Positions 12,760 through 23,437 of a stretch of 64,000 nucleotides of DNA are shown piece by piece. The notes under the pieces were generated by a model that saw nothing but the letters and a program-made list of their open reading frames with translations, ran no database searches and was not told where the DNA came from. A program made the translations under genes and the position numbers. The DNA comes from Ehretia macrophylla (taxonomy: Eukaryota; Streptophyta; Magnoliopsida; Boraginales; Ehretiaceae). The stretch is from positions 590,501 through 654,500 of the forward strand of contig CM075768.1 in NCBI GenBank assembly GCA_037974665.1. The letters run 5' to 3'. Position 1 is the first letter of the stretch; every line of letters starts with the position of its first letter.

Positions 12760-15700
12760 TGTGACGCCCGAGATTTAGCCATGCATTCAATTACTGTTGC
12801 ATCCATTGTTTGCGCATTTCCTTCTGTGCTTTATTAACTGTCTTCTTAAATTACTATTCACTCCATTTTTAAACTGCATTCTATTAGTGAATTAGCATTT
12901 TTATTAAATCATATTAATTGTTAGAGTAGTGGGAAAAAGTGCAATTGAGCTAGAGGCGATAGGAGAGCTCGTTTAGAAAATAATTTTTGTAGTTGAATGA
13001 ATAGTATTATGTAACTAACTTAGAGATTTAATTAGCTAGTTCACATCCTTCACTTTAGGCTCATTTTAAGCTTACTACGCGTATTATATTAAACCACTTA
13101 AGCACCCAAATAAGACCCCACCCTAGCTTAGTCAATATATAGTCTTATAAGCTCAAAAAATGCAAGAAAAAAAAAATAAAAAGCTGAAAAACAGGAGCCC
13201 AAACCCGACAGCCCTCTTTGCACTCGGGAGGAATTTTTCATCTTCAACTCTTCGATTCAAGCCACTCCAAGCCTAGAACAAGTATGTGGTAACACAATCC
13301 CACATCGGAAGATTTGGAAGTGAGAGAGCTGGATATAAGAGTTAGTCTCTTATATCAGCCCAGGGCCCTTTTGAGAAGAGATTCTCGAAAGGACAAAACC
13401 GTGAGGGACCTGTGCCTGTGGGCCAAGGACTGCCAATAGCGGATAATTCCTGGGTAGTGACGGCTCGGTGAGACTTCGCGTAGACTCCACGTGGGGAGTC
13501 GGGTCGTTACAAATGGTATCAGAGCCAGTCTTCCCTTGTGCTCGTGCCCGCGAGAGCGCGGGGCCTCTTAAGGGGGATGGAATGTGGTAACATAATCCCA
13601 CATCGGAAGATTTGAAAGTGAGAGAGCTGGATATAAGAGTTAGTCTCTTATATCAGCCCAGGGCCCTTTTGAGAAGAGATTCTCGAGAGGACAAAACAGT
13701 GAGGGACCTGTGCCTGCGGGCCAGGGACTGCCAATAGCGGACAATTCCTGGGTAGTGACGGCTCGGTGAGACTCCGCGTGGACTCCACGTGGGGATTCGG
13801 GTCGTTACAAAGTAGTTTAGGGTGTGAACAAGCTTCCTAGGTGCTCCTACGCGCATTGGTGAGGGATTTCACGGCTTATTTTTGCATTTCTAAATAGTTG
13901 TAATTTTCTTGATTTGTTGAAAATGTGATCAAATGCTATTGTATTAATTATCTATGCTATTATACCATGTATATGAATGCTAGAGAACATATTTGAGCCA
14001 TCGTTTCGCTTTTTAAACGGTTAGAATCGTTAGTTTGATTTAGGAGGTGAATAGTGATATTTTTCTAGGGTTTTGTGTAATTGCTCGAATTAGCTTGATT
14101 CAACACTCCTAATAGAAGCCTTAGGTGCTAATGAAGGTAGTCTAATAGCCCCGTGCACTTGCATTGCTCTAGAATCGCATAAAACGCAAAATAGCCGACT
14201 TTAACAAAGGGCTTTCGGGGTTAATGCGAATCCGGGTGGATTCGGGCTTCACTTCTAGTATTCTTAGGCTACCTAGGTGCTATAGAAGCTTTGATAACCC
14301 TTGTTTGAAGCCCGGATAGGGTATGTGTAGTTTAAAGCCATAAGAGGGAATTTGGGGCTTTCGGGGTATTTGCGGGCGTTTGAATGAGTTAGAGGGTTGA
14401 GAGGGTTCCTTGAGGGTTAGTTAGAAGGTTGGGAGAGTTTCCCTTTGAAATGGAATCATTAACTTTGATTGGAAGAGAAATAGTTTGAAAAATAAAGGGG
14501 TTTAGGTGCAATTTCGGTTTACTCACGCTTCTAAGCCCATGGCATGACTTCTTGGGTGTTTATATGTGGTTTTAAGTTGATTTGGAGCATTTGGTATGAT
14601 TCTATACTTATCTTGTATATGTCCCTTTGTAAAACTGCTTATTTGCTTATATAATTGTTTCTATTCTAACTGCATCGAGGTCAACCTAGTTTGTTGATCC
14701 TCCTATGTGTTATTGCTTATATTATTGATATTAACTTGCCATTGATAAGTGCATTGCATAGTGGTTGCGCAACCATAGTGTCAGGGACGGATGTGTTGAA
14801 TATCGGTTGGGCGGTAGAAGGATTGTCGGTGGATATTCAAACTCCGTGCCCTAGTCCCTCATTCGCCTGGTCCGGAGATTGCCAGGGGATGTTGGGTCGT
14901 AGGATTATCGGGGTACATCCGGAGTACACCCACTGGAGTGTTTGGGGATTATGCCGGCTTATCGTGATCGTGATCGTGGTTCGTGGATCGTGAATGAAGA
15001 CCAGTGAAGATTGGTGTATAGGGGTTATGTGAAATGTATCCTTTAAATGTGTGGTTATTTAAGTTATCATTGTTTCTTTAATTGTCTAAGTGTTATTGTT
15101 GTATAACTGTATTATCTGTTGCATTGCACGCCCCGGGACTATATCCCTCACTGGGCAACAGTGGTTGCTCATACCTCGATATATGTTTCAGGAGACGCTG
15201 AGGGTGATCCCCAGCTTGTTGAGTTAGTTGAGGAGGAGGAAGTTCAGACTGATCCTTTACCTTAGTTGTTGTGCCTGATAGCTTGAGGTGGTTTAAATTC
15301 TTGCTGCTATGTGGAAGGCTTATCTATTCATCTTATGTCCTATTTTGTAGCCTGAGGGCTATGTATATGCTTGTTGTATAAGTTAAAGGATAGTTGATTG
15401 TGGTGTAGATTTGGAAGTATATGTTTGTAATAACTTATGATCCTGCTTTTATTCACTTTGCATGCTTGGGAGTGATTGGCTTAATGTAGAATGTTTTATC
15501 TTTTAAGTACATTTTAATGTTATCCTAGAAGGTCATGGCTATTAGATTATGTTGTAAACAAAGTTACTTGCATGCTTGTGTGGTTTTGGAACTGTTGTTT
15601 GCTTCAAGGATCGGATGGCCTTGAATCTTTAAATATATAGCCATGAAAAGTTTATTTACCTTGTAGTTATCTTATTTGAGAGTTTACAGGTTTTCAGAAT

Positions 15701-15782
15701 GTCCACGGTACAGGGGAGACTCTGTCCATGTGTCGGGTCCGGACTTAACCTTTAGCTTTGGGGGTTGGGTCGGGGCGTGACA
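12760..15782 (+). repeat. 3' LTR of Tekay-1, enlarged by a TRIM
   Basis: The LTR begins TGTGACGCCCGAG after the purine-rich tract TTTAAGGGGGAGAGGA and ends GGGGCGTGACA. It is 3023 bp long, or about 2493 bp without the TRIM and its 5-bp target copy, matching the 2503-bp 5' LTR. The 5' LTR lacks the TRIM, so the TRIM arrived after Tekay-1 integrated. Confidence 0.92.
13285..13809 (+). mobile_element. TRIM (terminal-repeat retrotransposon in miniature)
   Basis: This 525-bp noncoding element has two 227-bp terminal direct repeats, 13285-13511 and 13583-13809. Both start TGTGGTAACA and end GGGTCGTTACA, and they differ at about ten sites. Between them lie a primer-binding site TGGTATCAGAGCC (13514-13526), a 50-base spacer, and a purine tract AAGGGGGATGGA before the second repeat. 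The target duplication AAGTA (13280-13284 and 13810-13814) is perfect. It has no coding capacity, so it must have been mobilised by another element's proteins. The motif TCCCACATCGGA is common in plant TRIM LTRs. I see no 5S-rRNA-like box, so there is no support for the Cassandra family. Confidence 0.9.
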
Positions 15783-16105
15783 TCATTTATGTTCATCTTA
15801 GGAGGTTTCCAATTACTTAACTCTCCTATTGTCTATGACTGTTCTGTTTTAGCTATGGTATTATTATCTGATCTTACTGAAGCATTACTGCTACTAGAAG
15901 CCATTACAACTATGTTGACTAGCCTTAACCTTACAATCTGCGAACCGACTTACTATCTTCGAATCTACTTCAAGGGACTCTTGGAGTCTACTGCCCTTCT
16001 GTGGGTCTTACTCACTCCCAACCCTATCTACGTAGATAAAGGTAGGTTATCGATGCAGGTATGTTGCTTAAGACAAACCTAATAGTTGTTCTAGCTCTGA
16101 TACCA
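15783..16105 (-). pseudogene. Caulimovirid-like copy A: 5' coding start and primer-binding site
   Basis: This is the part of copy A on the far side of Tekay-1. On the minus strand the primer-binding site TGGTATCAGAGCTAG (16091-16105) is followed by leader sequence and a protein start MASSSSNASVRSDNN, then a short stretch leading into the movement-protein region that continues at 2718. The plant-type tRNA-Met PBS directly next to the quasi-LTR end is as expected for an integrated pararetrovirus or LTR element. It is broken and old. Confidence 0.65.
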
Positions 16106-17145
16106 GAAACAACCCAGGGAAGATAAGATAATGATAGACATAACAGAAAAAGGAATAAACAGGGATAATAGACAGGTAAATAAGAGAAAGACAATTAAGA
16201 TGAAGATAAAAGGAGACAAAGTCTCTTACTTGTTATTAGATGACTTGGAAGAGGTATGTGTTACACTGTTGGTCTGTACAGGAGTACAAATGGAAAAGAG
16301 TGAACCGAATTAAAAATAAAAAAGGTAAAGAAAGAGAATTTGGATCCTGAATAGGATCTTAAAATCTTAATCTTCTAAAGGGGAAGAAAGAGAATTCGGA
16401 TCCTATGTTCTGAGGCAGACTCTGCCTTATTATAGGATATCGAATCTGTGATTACAATAGTGAAAATGTAAAATGAAAAGTCAAAAGGAAATTTTCAAAA
16501 AGTGAACAGTAAAAAGTAATTTTACTATTCATGAATAGTATGTCGGCTTTTACTGTAACAGAATCTTGTTTTGTCTTGACGTGATGATCTTGTCTGGCTT
16601 TTACTGTGGCCGAAAGATCTTTTGTCTTGACATGATGATTATGTTTTTTGACTGGATTACTTTTACTGTGACCGAAAGTAATTCTGTCGTCTTGTGATGA
16701 TGATGTCTGATAATGGAATCTTGACTGGATTCATCTTCTTCTTTATCTCTGAGTCTGAAACTGGTTATATGCTGAAGACGTTGTAAAAATTTTTTATGTC
16801 TGGATCATACTGGCTCATGGTAGAATACATACAAGTATACTGATTAATGTATATTTCCTACTAATACAAAGAAAATATATAAACTAGTCTATTTTTCCTA
16901 TAATCTAATCTGCATCGTACTTAGTTTTACTATCTTCGAAGTCTTACTATCTTCGAAGCCTAACTATCTCTCATCTAACCGCTACATGGGTAACAACGGA
17001 GTCTTACGCCTTCTACTCCTCAATCCCGTGACCTTACAAGACTGTTGAGATAGGTTTGCTAAAGGTAAGTTGACTAAGCAAAATACAAAATAAAATACAA
17101 GCTAAAAGATAAACAAGTTTCTAAATCTTCTTTGGCTTTTTGGGA
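16106..17145 (-). repeat. Quasi-LTR of caulimovirid-like copy A
   Basis: About 1.04 kb, repeated in inverted orientation at 21116-22136. The two can be followed base by base over nearly the whole length, for example the pairs gaaacaaccca/tgggttgtttc at the outer end and tcccaaaaagc at the inner end. It contains tandem units near 16540-16720 with TTTTACTGTGGCCGAAAG and TCTTGACGTGATGAT, and a TATA-like CCTATAATAAGGC on the minus strand near 16427-16440. It probably represents the terminally redundant, promoter-bearing intergenic region of the element. Apparent short open frames here are noise. Confidence 0.75.
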
Positions 17146-17348
17146 TAGATGTTCTTGACGTTATAGAGATTCTATTTGTAAGAGCTAGACATCTTGTTGG
17201 AGATGTTCATGATCAAGTCTGAGATCACAAATCTCTTGTCTATACTCTTGCCTGAGTTGCTGAATTTCTATTTTTAACAGTTTAATCTCATGTTGGAGAT
17301 CAGAAATTCCCACTGGCTGGGATTTCCTTTTCTGGAAATGACTGAGGA
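17146..17348 (-). pseudogene. Inverted fragment of the caulimovirid coiled-coil region
   Basis: This 200-bp stretch is a second copy of the coiled-coil coding region found at about 345-550, again on the minus strand (LKIEIQQLRQEYRQEICDLR). It abuts the quasi-LTR of copy A on the left and plus-strand protease sequence of copy B on the right. It therefore marks the rearranged junction between the two head-to-head copies. Confidence 0.75.
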
Positions 17349-19300
17349 AACTGACAGAAGGAGCTAGCACCTCCAAACCAACAGAGGATTACCTCAATCT
17401 TCTAAACAGAATCATGTACCATAAATGGTATGTTCAGTTAACCATCAAGGTTAATGATTTCAAATTTGAAACCATTGCCTTATTAGACTCAGGAGCAGAT
17501 ATGAACTGCATCCAAGAAGGTTTGATACCTTCCATATACTTTGAGAAGACCAAAGAGAAGCTTTCTACAGCTGACTATACCAGACTCCAAATCAGGTACA
17601 AATTACCTAATGCACATGTGTGCAATCAAGGTATTTGTTTCCCGACCAGCTTTGTGCTGATAAAACAGTTGAATTCCCAAGTCATTCTCGGGAATCCATT
17701 CCTCCAACAGTTATCCCATGATTGTTACAGAACAAGGTATATCTACCAATGTGTTAGGTAAACCAATCATATTTGAGTTTTATTATCCTTCACAGCGAAG
17801 AGATATTAACTTAATCCAACAGAAAGAAAACCAAATCAGTTTTCTTAAAGAAGATATTAAAAGTCTCAGAATTGATGAACAAATTGCTAAACAGCAAATG
17901 TCCATCAAAAACTTCCAGACCAAACTTGAAAGAGAAGTTTGTTCAGAACTTCCTACGGCCTTTTGAGCTCGTAAAAAACATTCAGTCTCTCTCCCATATG
18001 AGAAGGACTTTTCAGAACATAATATTCCTACCAGGGCTCGGTCCGTCCAGATGAACCAGGAATATCTTTCTCTTTGCAAAAAAGAGACCCAGAGTTTATT
18101 AGATAAAAAGCTAATCCGACCCAGCAAAAGCCCATGGTCATGTGCAGCCTTTTTTGTTAATAAACATGCAGAACAGGAACGAAGAGTCCCTCGTTTAGTC
18201 ATAAACTATAAGCCCTTAAATAAGGTCTTACAATGGATCAGATATCCATTGCCAAACAAGAATGATCTCCTTAAGAGATTACATCAGGCTCATGTCTTTA
18301 GTAAATTTGACATGAAATCAGGATTTTGGCAAATCCAAGTCTTAGAACCAAAAAGGTACAAGACAACATTCACCGTTCCATTTGGACAATATGAGTAGAA
18401 TGTCATGCCTTTTGGGCTCAAGAATGCACCTTCAGAATTCCAAAACATTATGAACCAGATTTTTAATCAGTTCACGGACTTCACAATTGTTTACATTGAT
18501 GATGTTTTAGTCTTCAGTAATGACATTCATCAGCATTGGAAACATTCACATATTTTCTTTAAAGTCATTAAAGAAAACGGTCTTGTGGTTTATGCACCCA
18601 AGATTAGACTTTTTCAGACAAAAATCAGATTTCTTGAAAACATGATTTCTTTTGGGAAGATCACCCCTATCCAAAGAACTCTTGATTTTGCAGAAAAATT
18701 CCCAGACATTCTGCTTGAGAAAACACAGTTGCAAAGATTTTTAGGATCTTTAAACTATGTTGCAGATTTTTATCCAGGCATTCGCCATTTATGCAAACCT
18801 CTTTTTGAACATCTTAAAAAGAATCCTCCAGCATGGTCTGATATTCATACCAAAGTTGTACAGGAAATTAAGCGTCAAGTTAAGGTTTTACCAGTTTTGA
18901 CTTTATGTCAACCAGACACCCCAAAGATAGTTCAGACAGATGCTTCTGAATTAGGATTCCGTGGTATATTAAAACATATCTTACAAGGAAAAGAACACAT
19001 TGTTCGATTCCATTCAGGAACTTGGGATAAAGCCCAACAGAACTATTCAACAGTCAAAAAAGAGATTTTGTCCATTGTAAAATGTATTTCAAAATTTCAA
19101 GATGATTTGTTGAACCAGAAATTTATAGTTTGTGTTGACTGTAAATCATCCAAAGACGTATTAACAAAGGATGTGAAGAATATAGCATCTAAACAGATCT
19201 TTGCCAAATGGCAGGCCATACTGTCAATTTTCGATTTTGATATAGAATATATCAAAGGAGAGGATAATTATATTCCTGATTTTCTAACCAGATAATTTCT
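17349..19300 (+). pseudogene. Caulimovirid-like copy B: protease, reverse transcriptase, RNase H
   Basis: This is the plus-strand pol part of a second copy. The aspartic protease region (LLDSGADMNCIQEGLIPS, about 17485) is followed by a coiled linker and then reverse transcriptase with YPLPNKNDLLKRL, FSKFDMKSGFWQIQV and IVYIDDVLVFSND (near 18490). RNase H follows (IVQTDASELGF; ending GEDNYIPDFLTR near 19270-19295). The ending DFLTR after RNase H and the lack of an integrase distinguish Caulimoviridae from Ty3/gypsy. The copy is broken in a handful of places. It overlaps copy A in the protease start and coiled coil, so the two are separate copies rather than one element cut in two. Confidence 0.8.
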
Positions 19301-20866
19301 AACAGGCCATGTGTCTATCACATAGGATTCCTTCAGGAATACCTTTTCATTTTATTTTCTTTCAGGTCACAAAGATGGACACCAAGAGATAAATTAATGA
19401 ATTCAGATGGATTGTTTCAAGTCCACCGTATCTAGTAGATTGAAACAAAGATTTCAGATCCAGAAGTGGAATTGATAATATTTCAATTCCGCATTTCTTT
19501 CTATAAATTGTTGCTAACCATTTGCAGGAATCATTCACTCCTGACTTAGTTACAATAGCACCCAAGAAAGACAAAGGCAAAGCAAAGGCATTCGATCTCA
19601 GTTCTTATGCCCAGAAAGCTAGCACACCAGTAACCACTCCAGCTCAGTCATCAACCCCAGTCAAGGTTGAAGACAAATAGATAACCCATACACAGATATC
19701 TACCCAGTCACCCCTAGGTAGAAACCTCACAGTTTTGGGAACTTTGACCCTGCAGAAATAGTTAACCGGTATTCATGCAGGTGTTGCAGGTACATCATCT
19801 TCACATATAACAATCAGTAACAAGTTTCAGCCTCTTGTTGCTAAACCAAAACCAGTAACTCCAGAACTTAAATAGTTACCTTCTCCTTCATACATTCACA
19901 AGAACGTCTTTGACTAGATTCTTGTAACAGAACCAACACACTTCAAACAGAACCCAAACATAACCCCAGATGAGTTTGCTAGGGCATTTCTTCATCCCCA
20001 CTCAAACTACATCCCATATAACACATTCAAAACACAGAGTTACTATGAGGCCATTCCCATAGCAACAGAATCAATAGAGTTTGTCCTAGATGACAGTGAC
20101 AAACAACCAGGCCAATATAGTCATGTCAAGGCTAAACTACAGAATGTGCTCACCCTTGATCAATGGGCACAACCCCCACAGAAAACCAAACAACTCCCAG
20201 ATAATATAGCCCTCAGAGACTATAACTATTATGATTACATTCAGGCGAGGTTCAGATGCTTCTATCTCCAGAATGATAAACATGATATGTCATGGTTTTT
20301 CCTTTAAAAAAAATCATTCCCCTTAGAGGTCCCAAATTGGTTTATCTAATGGTGGGCATCATATGGCCCTATAACAGAAATATTACCAGAACCAGTTTAC
20401 GAATGATATAAGTACTTCACAGAAAATTGGAAGGCACCGGAACATTTAGCCTACCTTCCCCCATTTTTTGTGTTCTACAGAGTTTTCTTTGTAACATGGA
20501 TCTTCAGATCAGAATTCGCATTCAAATATACATCTTTCGGAAACCAGTAAGTCATACCGGCTTTCGGAATAAATCATTGTGTCATGTGGTGGAAGAAGAT
20601 GAACAACAGTTCTTGTTCAACTCCAAAAGTCCAAGCATGGCTAGAAACCAATCAGAAACAAAAGAAGGAAATTCAACCAGAACAACAGGAGTTCCTCTCC
20701 TTCAAGAATTTCTTCCATACTCAGCTAGCAGCGGCCACCAGTTATGAAGAAATTCAGGCCATCATGCTGCAGCTCAATGAAATTGCCCCAGATCAGGCAT
20801 CCATTTCTACAGATTTCGCCAATAATAATGAAGATGATTGTTATGGCATCTTCACACCATTGTAAT
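19301..20866 (+). pseudogene. Caulimovirid-like copy B: extra region downstream of RNase H
   Basis: About 1.5 kb of degraded coding sequence lies between RNase H and the quasi-LTR. It is rich in P, Q, T and K at first (YAQKASTPVTTPAQSSTP) and then has more ordered segments such as NPNITPDEFARAFLHPHSN and ATSYEEIQAIMLQLNEIAPD near the end. The position, after RT-RNase H, is where several caulimovirids carry an additional open reading frame (a transactivator in some genera). I see no motif that assigns a function. It is broken by several changes. Confidence 0.5.
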
Positions 20867-21115
20867 TCAGACAATGGAGTTTAGTTGTGTTCTCCGCCAA
20901 AAACACAATACAGATGAGTTTCCTAATGTTCTCACCAAAAACATTGGACAGATAGGGTTTTGTTCTTCTAAGTTCCCTTCCAAAACTAGGATGTAACGGT
21001 TAGACTTCCCCTCTCTGAAGTCATATGGTTACTGAAGACTTCCATAAAACTTCAGCTAGTCCAGGTCAAACGACAACTGGTAAAGACATCTCAAGTCCGT
21101 TGATGGGTGTGGTTT
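20867..21115 (+). other. Noncoding spacer of copy B before its quasi-LTR
   Basis: A 250-bp stretch between the last coding remnant and the quasi-LTR. It contains no open frame of note and no clear polypurine tract. It probably belongs to the large intergenic region of the pararetroviral element. Confidence 0.4.
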
Positions 21116-22136
21116 TCCCAAAAAGCTAAAGAAGATTTAGAAACTTGTTTATCTTCTAGCCTGTATTTTATTTTGTATTTTGCTTAGTCAACTTACCTTT
21201 AGCCAACTTATCTTTAGCAAACCTATCTCAACAATCTTGTAAGGTCACGGGATTGAGGAGCAGAAGGCGTAAGACTCCGTTGTTACCCATGTAGCGGTTA
21301 GATGAGAGATAGTTAGGCTTCGAAGATAGTAAGGCTTCTAAGATAGTAAGATTAAGTACGATGCAGATTAGATTATAGGGAAAATAAACTAGTTTAGTGG
21401 GAAATACACATCAATCAATATATTTGTATGTATTCTACCATTAGTCAGTATGATCCAGACATGAAGAAGTTCTACAGCGTCTTCAGCACAGAACCAGCTT
21501 TAGACTCAGAGATGAAGAAGAAGATGAATCCAATCAAGATTCCATCAGACATCATCATCACAAGATGACGAAATTACTTTCGGTCACAGTGAAAGTAATC
21601 CAGTCAGAAACATAATCATCACGTCAAGACAAAAGATCTTTCGGCCACAGTAAAAGCCAGACAAGATCATCATGTCAAGACAAAAGATCTTTCGGCCACA
21701 GTAAAAGCCGAAACTATTTATGAATAGTAAAATCACTTTTTACTGTTCACTTTTTGAAAAGTTACTTTTGACTTTTCATTTTACAATAGTACAGATTCGA
21801 TATCCTATAATAAGGCAGAGTCTGCCTCAGAACATAGGATCCGAATTCTCTTTCCTTTCCCCTTTAGAAGATTAAGATTTTAAGATCCTATTCAGGATCC
21901 GAATTCTCTTTCTTTACCTTTTTTATTTTTAATTCGGTTCTCTCTTTTCCATTTGTATTCCTGTACAAACCAATAGTGTAACACAGACCTCTTCCAGTTC
22001 ATCTAATAACAAGTAAGAGACTTTGTCTCCTTTTATCTTCATCTTAATTGTCTTTCTCTTATTTACCTGTCTATTATCCCTGTTTATTCCTTTTTCTGTA
22101 ATGTCTATAATTATCTTATCTTCTCTGGGTTGTTTC
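21116..22136 (+). repeat. Quasi-LTR of caulimovirid-like copy B
   Basis: About 1.02 kb, the inverted partner of 16106-17145. It ends ...CTCTGGGTTGTTTC, exactly the point where the primer-binding site starts in copy A, so this copy was probably formed by reverse transcription ending at the PBS or by recombination there. It contains a tandem array near 21567-21705 with TTTCGGCCACAGTAAAAGCC and CATCACGTCAAGAC, and the TATA-like box CCTATAATAAGGC near 21803. A TA-dinucleotide tract begins directly after it. Confidence 0.75.
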
Positions 22137-22154
22137 TACATATATATATATATA

Positions 22155-23437
22155 GGGTAAATCTCACTACTAGTCCCCATTGTTTGCTCTTGTCTCAAAC
22201 TAGTCCCCATTGTTTCAACTGTCCCAAATTAGTCCCCATTGTTTTAAAAAAAGTCTCAAGTTAGTCCCTTCTGTTAAAAATATAACTGATAACTTATTAA
22301 ATGACTAAAATACCCTCAAAATCTAATTAAAATTACTAAAACCCCATTTTCCCTACCTGTCACCTTACCCCTATTCCCAAATCAAAACAAACACCCCCCT
22401 CCCCACGCCTCCTACGCCTCCCCTCTCCCACGCCTCCCACGCTGCCCCCTTCCCACCCTCCCCATGCTGTCGCTACCCTACCCCCACCCTCCCCCATGAA
22501 GCTGCCCCTACCCCACTGCTCCCAATACCACCCTGCGAATGTGTGTTATTGGTGGGATGTGGTGGTTGGTGGCGTGATTGTGTATGTTTTATATGTGTGT
22601 GTTGTTGGTGGGTTGTGGTGGTTGGTGGCGGTTTGGTAGGCGGCGGTGGTTGGTGGGCTGTGGTGGTTGGTGGTTGGTGGTTGGTGGTTGGTGGTGGCGG
22701 TGGTGGCAGTGGTGCGATTGTGTATGTTTTATGTGTGTTGTGGTGGTTGGTGAGCTGTAGTGGTTGGTGGGCTATGGTGGTTGGTGGTGACGGTGGTGAC
22801 AGTGGTGGCAATGGTGGCGGTGGCGAGATTGTGTGTGTTTTATATGTGTTGTTGGTGGCAGTTTGGTAGGCGGTGGTGGTTGGTGGGCTGTAGTGGTTGG
22901 TGGGCTGTGGTGGTTGGTGGTGGCGGTGGTGGCAGTTGCGCGATTGTGTGTTTTATGTGTGTTATTGGTGGGTTGTGGTGGTTGGTGGCGGTTTGGTAGG
23001 CGGCGGTGGTTGGTGGGCTGTAGTGGTTGGTGGGCTGTGATGGTTGGTGGTGGCGGCAGTGGCGACAGTGACGGTGCATGGTAGTTTGTGTGTATGTGTA
23101 TTGTGTATATGATTTGTGTATGTAATCTGTGTGTATACGTGTAATGTGTATATGATTTGTGTGTGTGTGTTTTAGGTGATGGTGGTGGCAATGGCGGTGC
23201 ATGGTGGTGGCAGTGGCGGTGCATGGTGGTTATGGTAGTATTAAGATGAAGATGGATGTTTTTACCATTTTACCCCTTTATTACTATTCATTTATGTTAA
23301 GTTTAACACTTACTTTGACTGAAGGGACTAACTTGAGACTTTTTTTAAAATAATGGGGACTATTTTGGGACAGTTGAAACAATAGGGACTAGTTTGAGAC
23401 AAAAGCAAACAATGGGGACTAGTAGTGAGATTTACCC
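22155..23437. mobile_element. Nonautonomous Mutator-like TIR element with G-rich minisatellite core
   Basis: A 1283-bp element begins GGGTAAATCTCACTACTAGT and ends with its reverse complement. The terminal inverted repeats extend for roughly 130 bp and consist of repeated phrases of the type TAGTCCCCATTGTTT. It sits inside a TA tract (TATATATATA on both sides), consistent with the 9-bp target duplications of Mutator-like elements. The core (about 22540-23240) is a minisatellite of GGTGGTTGGTGGC-like units arranged as several larger repeats. It encodes only low-complexity frames, so there is no transposase; relatives with similar termini lie at 55442 and 58122. Confidence 0.8.
22540..23240 (+). 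repeat. GGTGGTTGGTGGC minisatellite
   Basis: The plus strand is strongly G/T-rich, with degenerate units GGTGGTTGGTGG, GGCGGTGGTGGCAG and TGTGTGTTNTTGGTGGG organised into higher-order repeats of roughly 150-200 bp. Both strands are open in several frames only because the repeat lacks stop trinucleotides. Closely spaced GG runs could form G-quadruplexes. It forms the interior of the TIR element 22155-23437. Confidence 0.85.

Larger units (their letters stand above)
2719..15782 (+). mobile_element. Tekay-1: Ty3/gypsy chromovirus-type LTR retrotransposon
   Basis: This is an LTR retrotransposon of about 13 kb including later insertions, flanked by the 5-bp target duplication TCATT (2714-2718 and 15783-15787). 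It has 5' LTR 2719-5221, PBS about 5228-5240, gag-pol interior, a polypurine tract (about 12745-12759) and 3' LTR 12760-15782. Long LTRs of about 2.5 kb and a C-terminal chromodomain-like segment fit the Tekay/Del clade. It interrupts caulimovirid-like copy A. It was itself hit by a reversed solo LTR of the same family (8049-10532) and a TRIM (13285-13809). The coding part is broken in several places besides the solo LTR. The LTRs differ by a few percent in the stretches I compared, so it is clearly older than Tekay-2. Confidence 0.92.

Noticed and set aside
22473-23224. Long proline/threonine/histidine-rich or glycine/valine/tryptophan-rich frames on both strands
   Set aside because: They are translations of the GGTGGTTGGTGGC minisatellite inside a TIR element; low complexity and open on both strands.
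22540-23240. CRISPR-like array from the regular repeats
   Set aside because: Units are degenerate and contiguous without unique spacers, in a plant nuclear sequence; it is a minisatellite.
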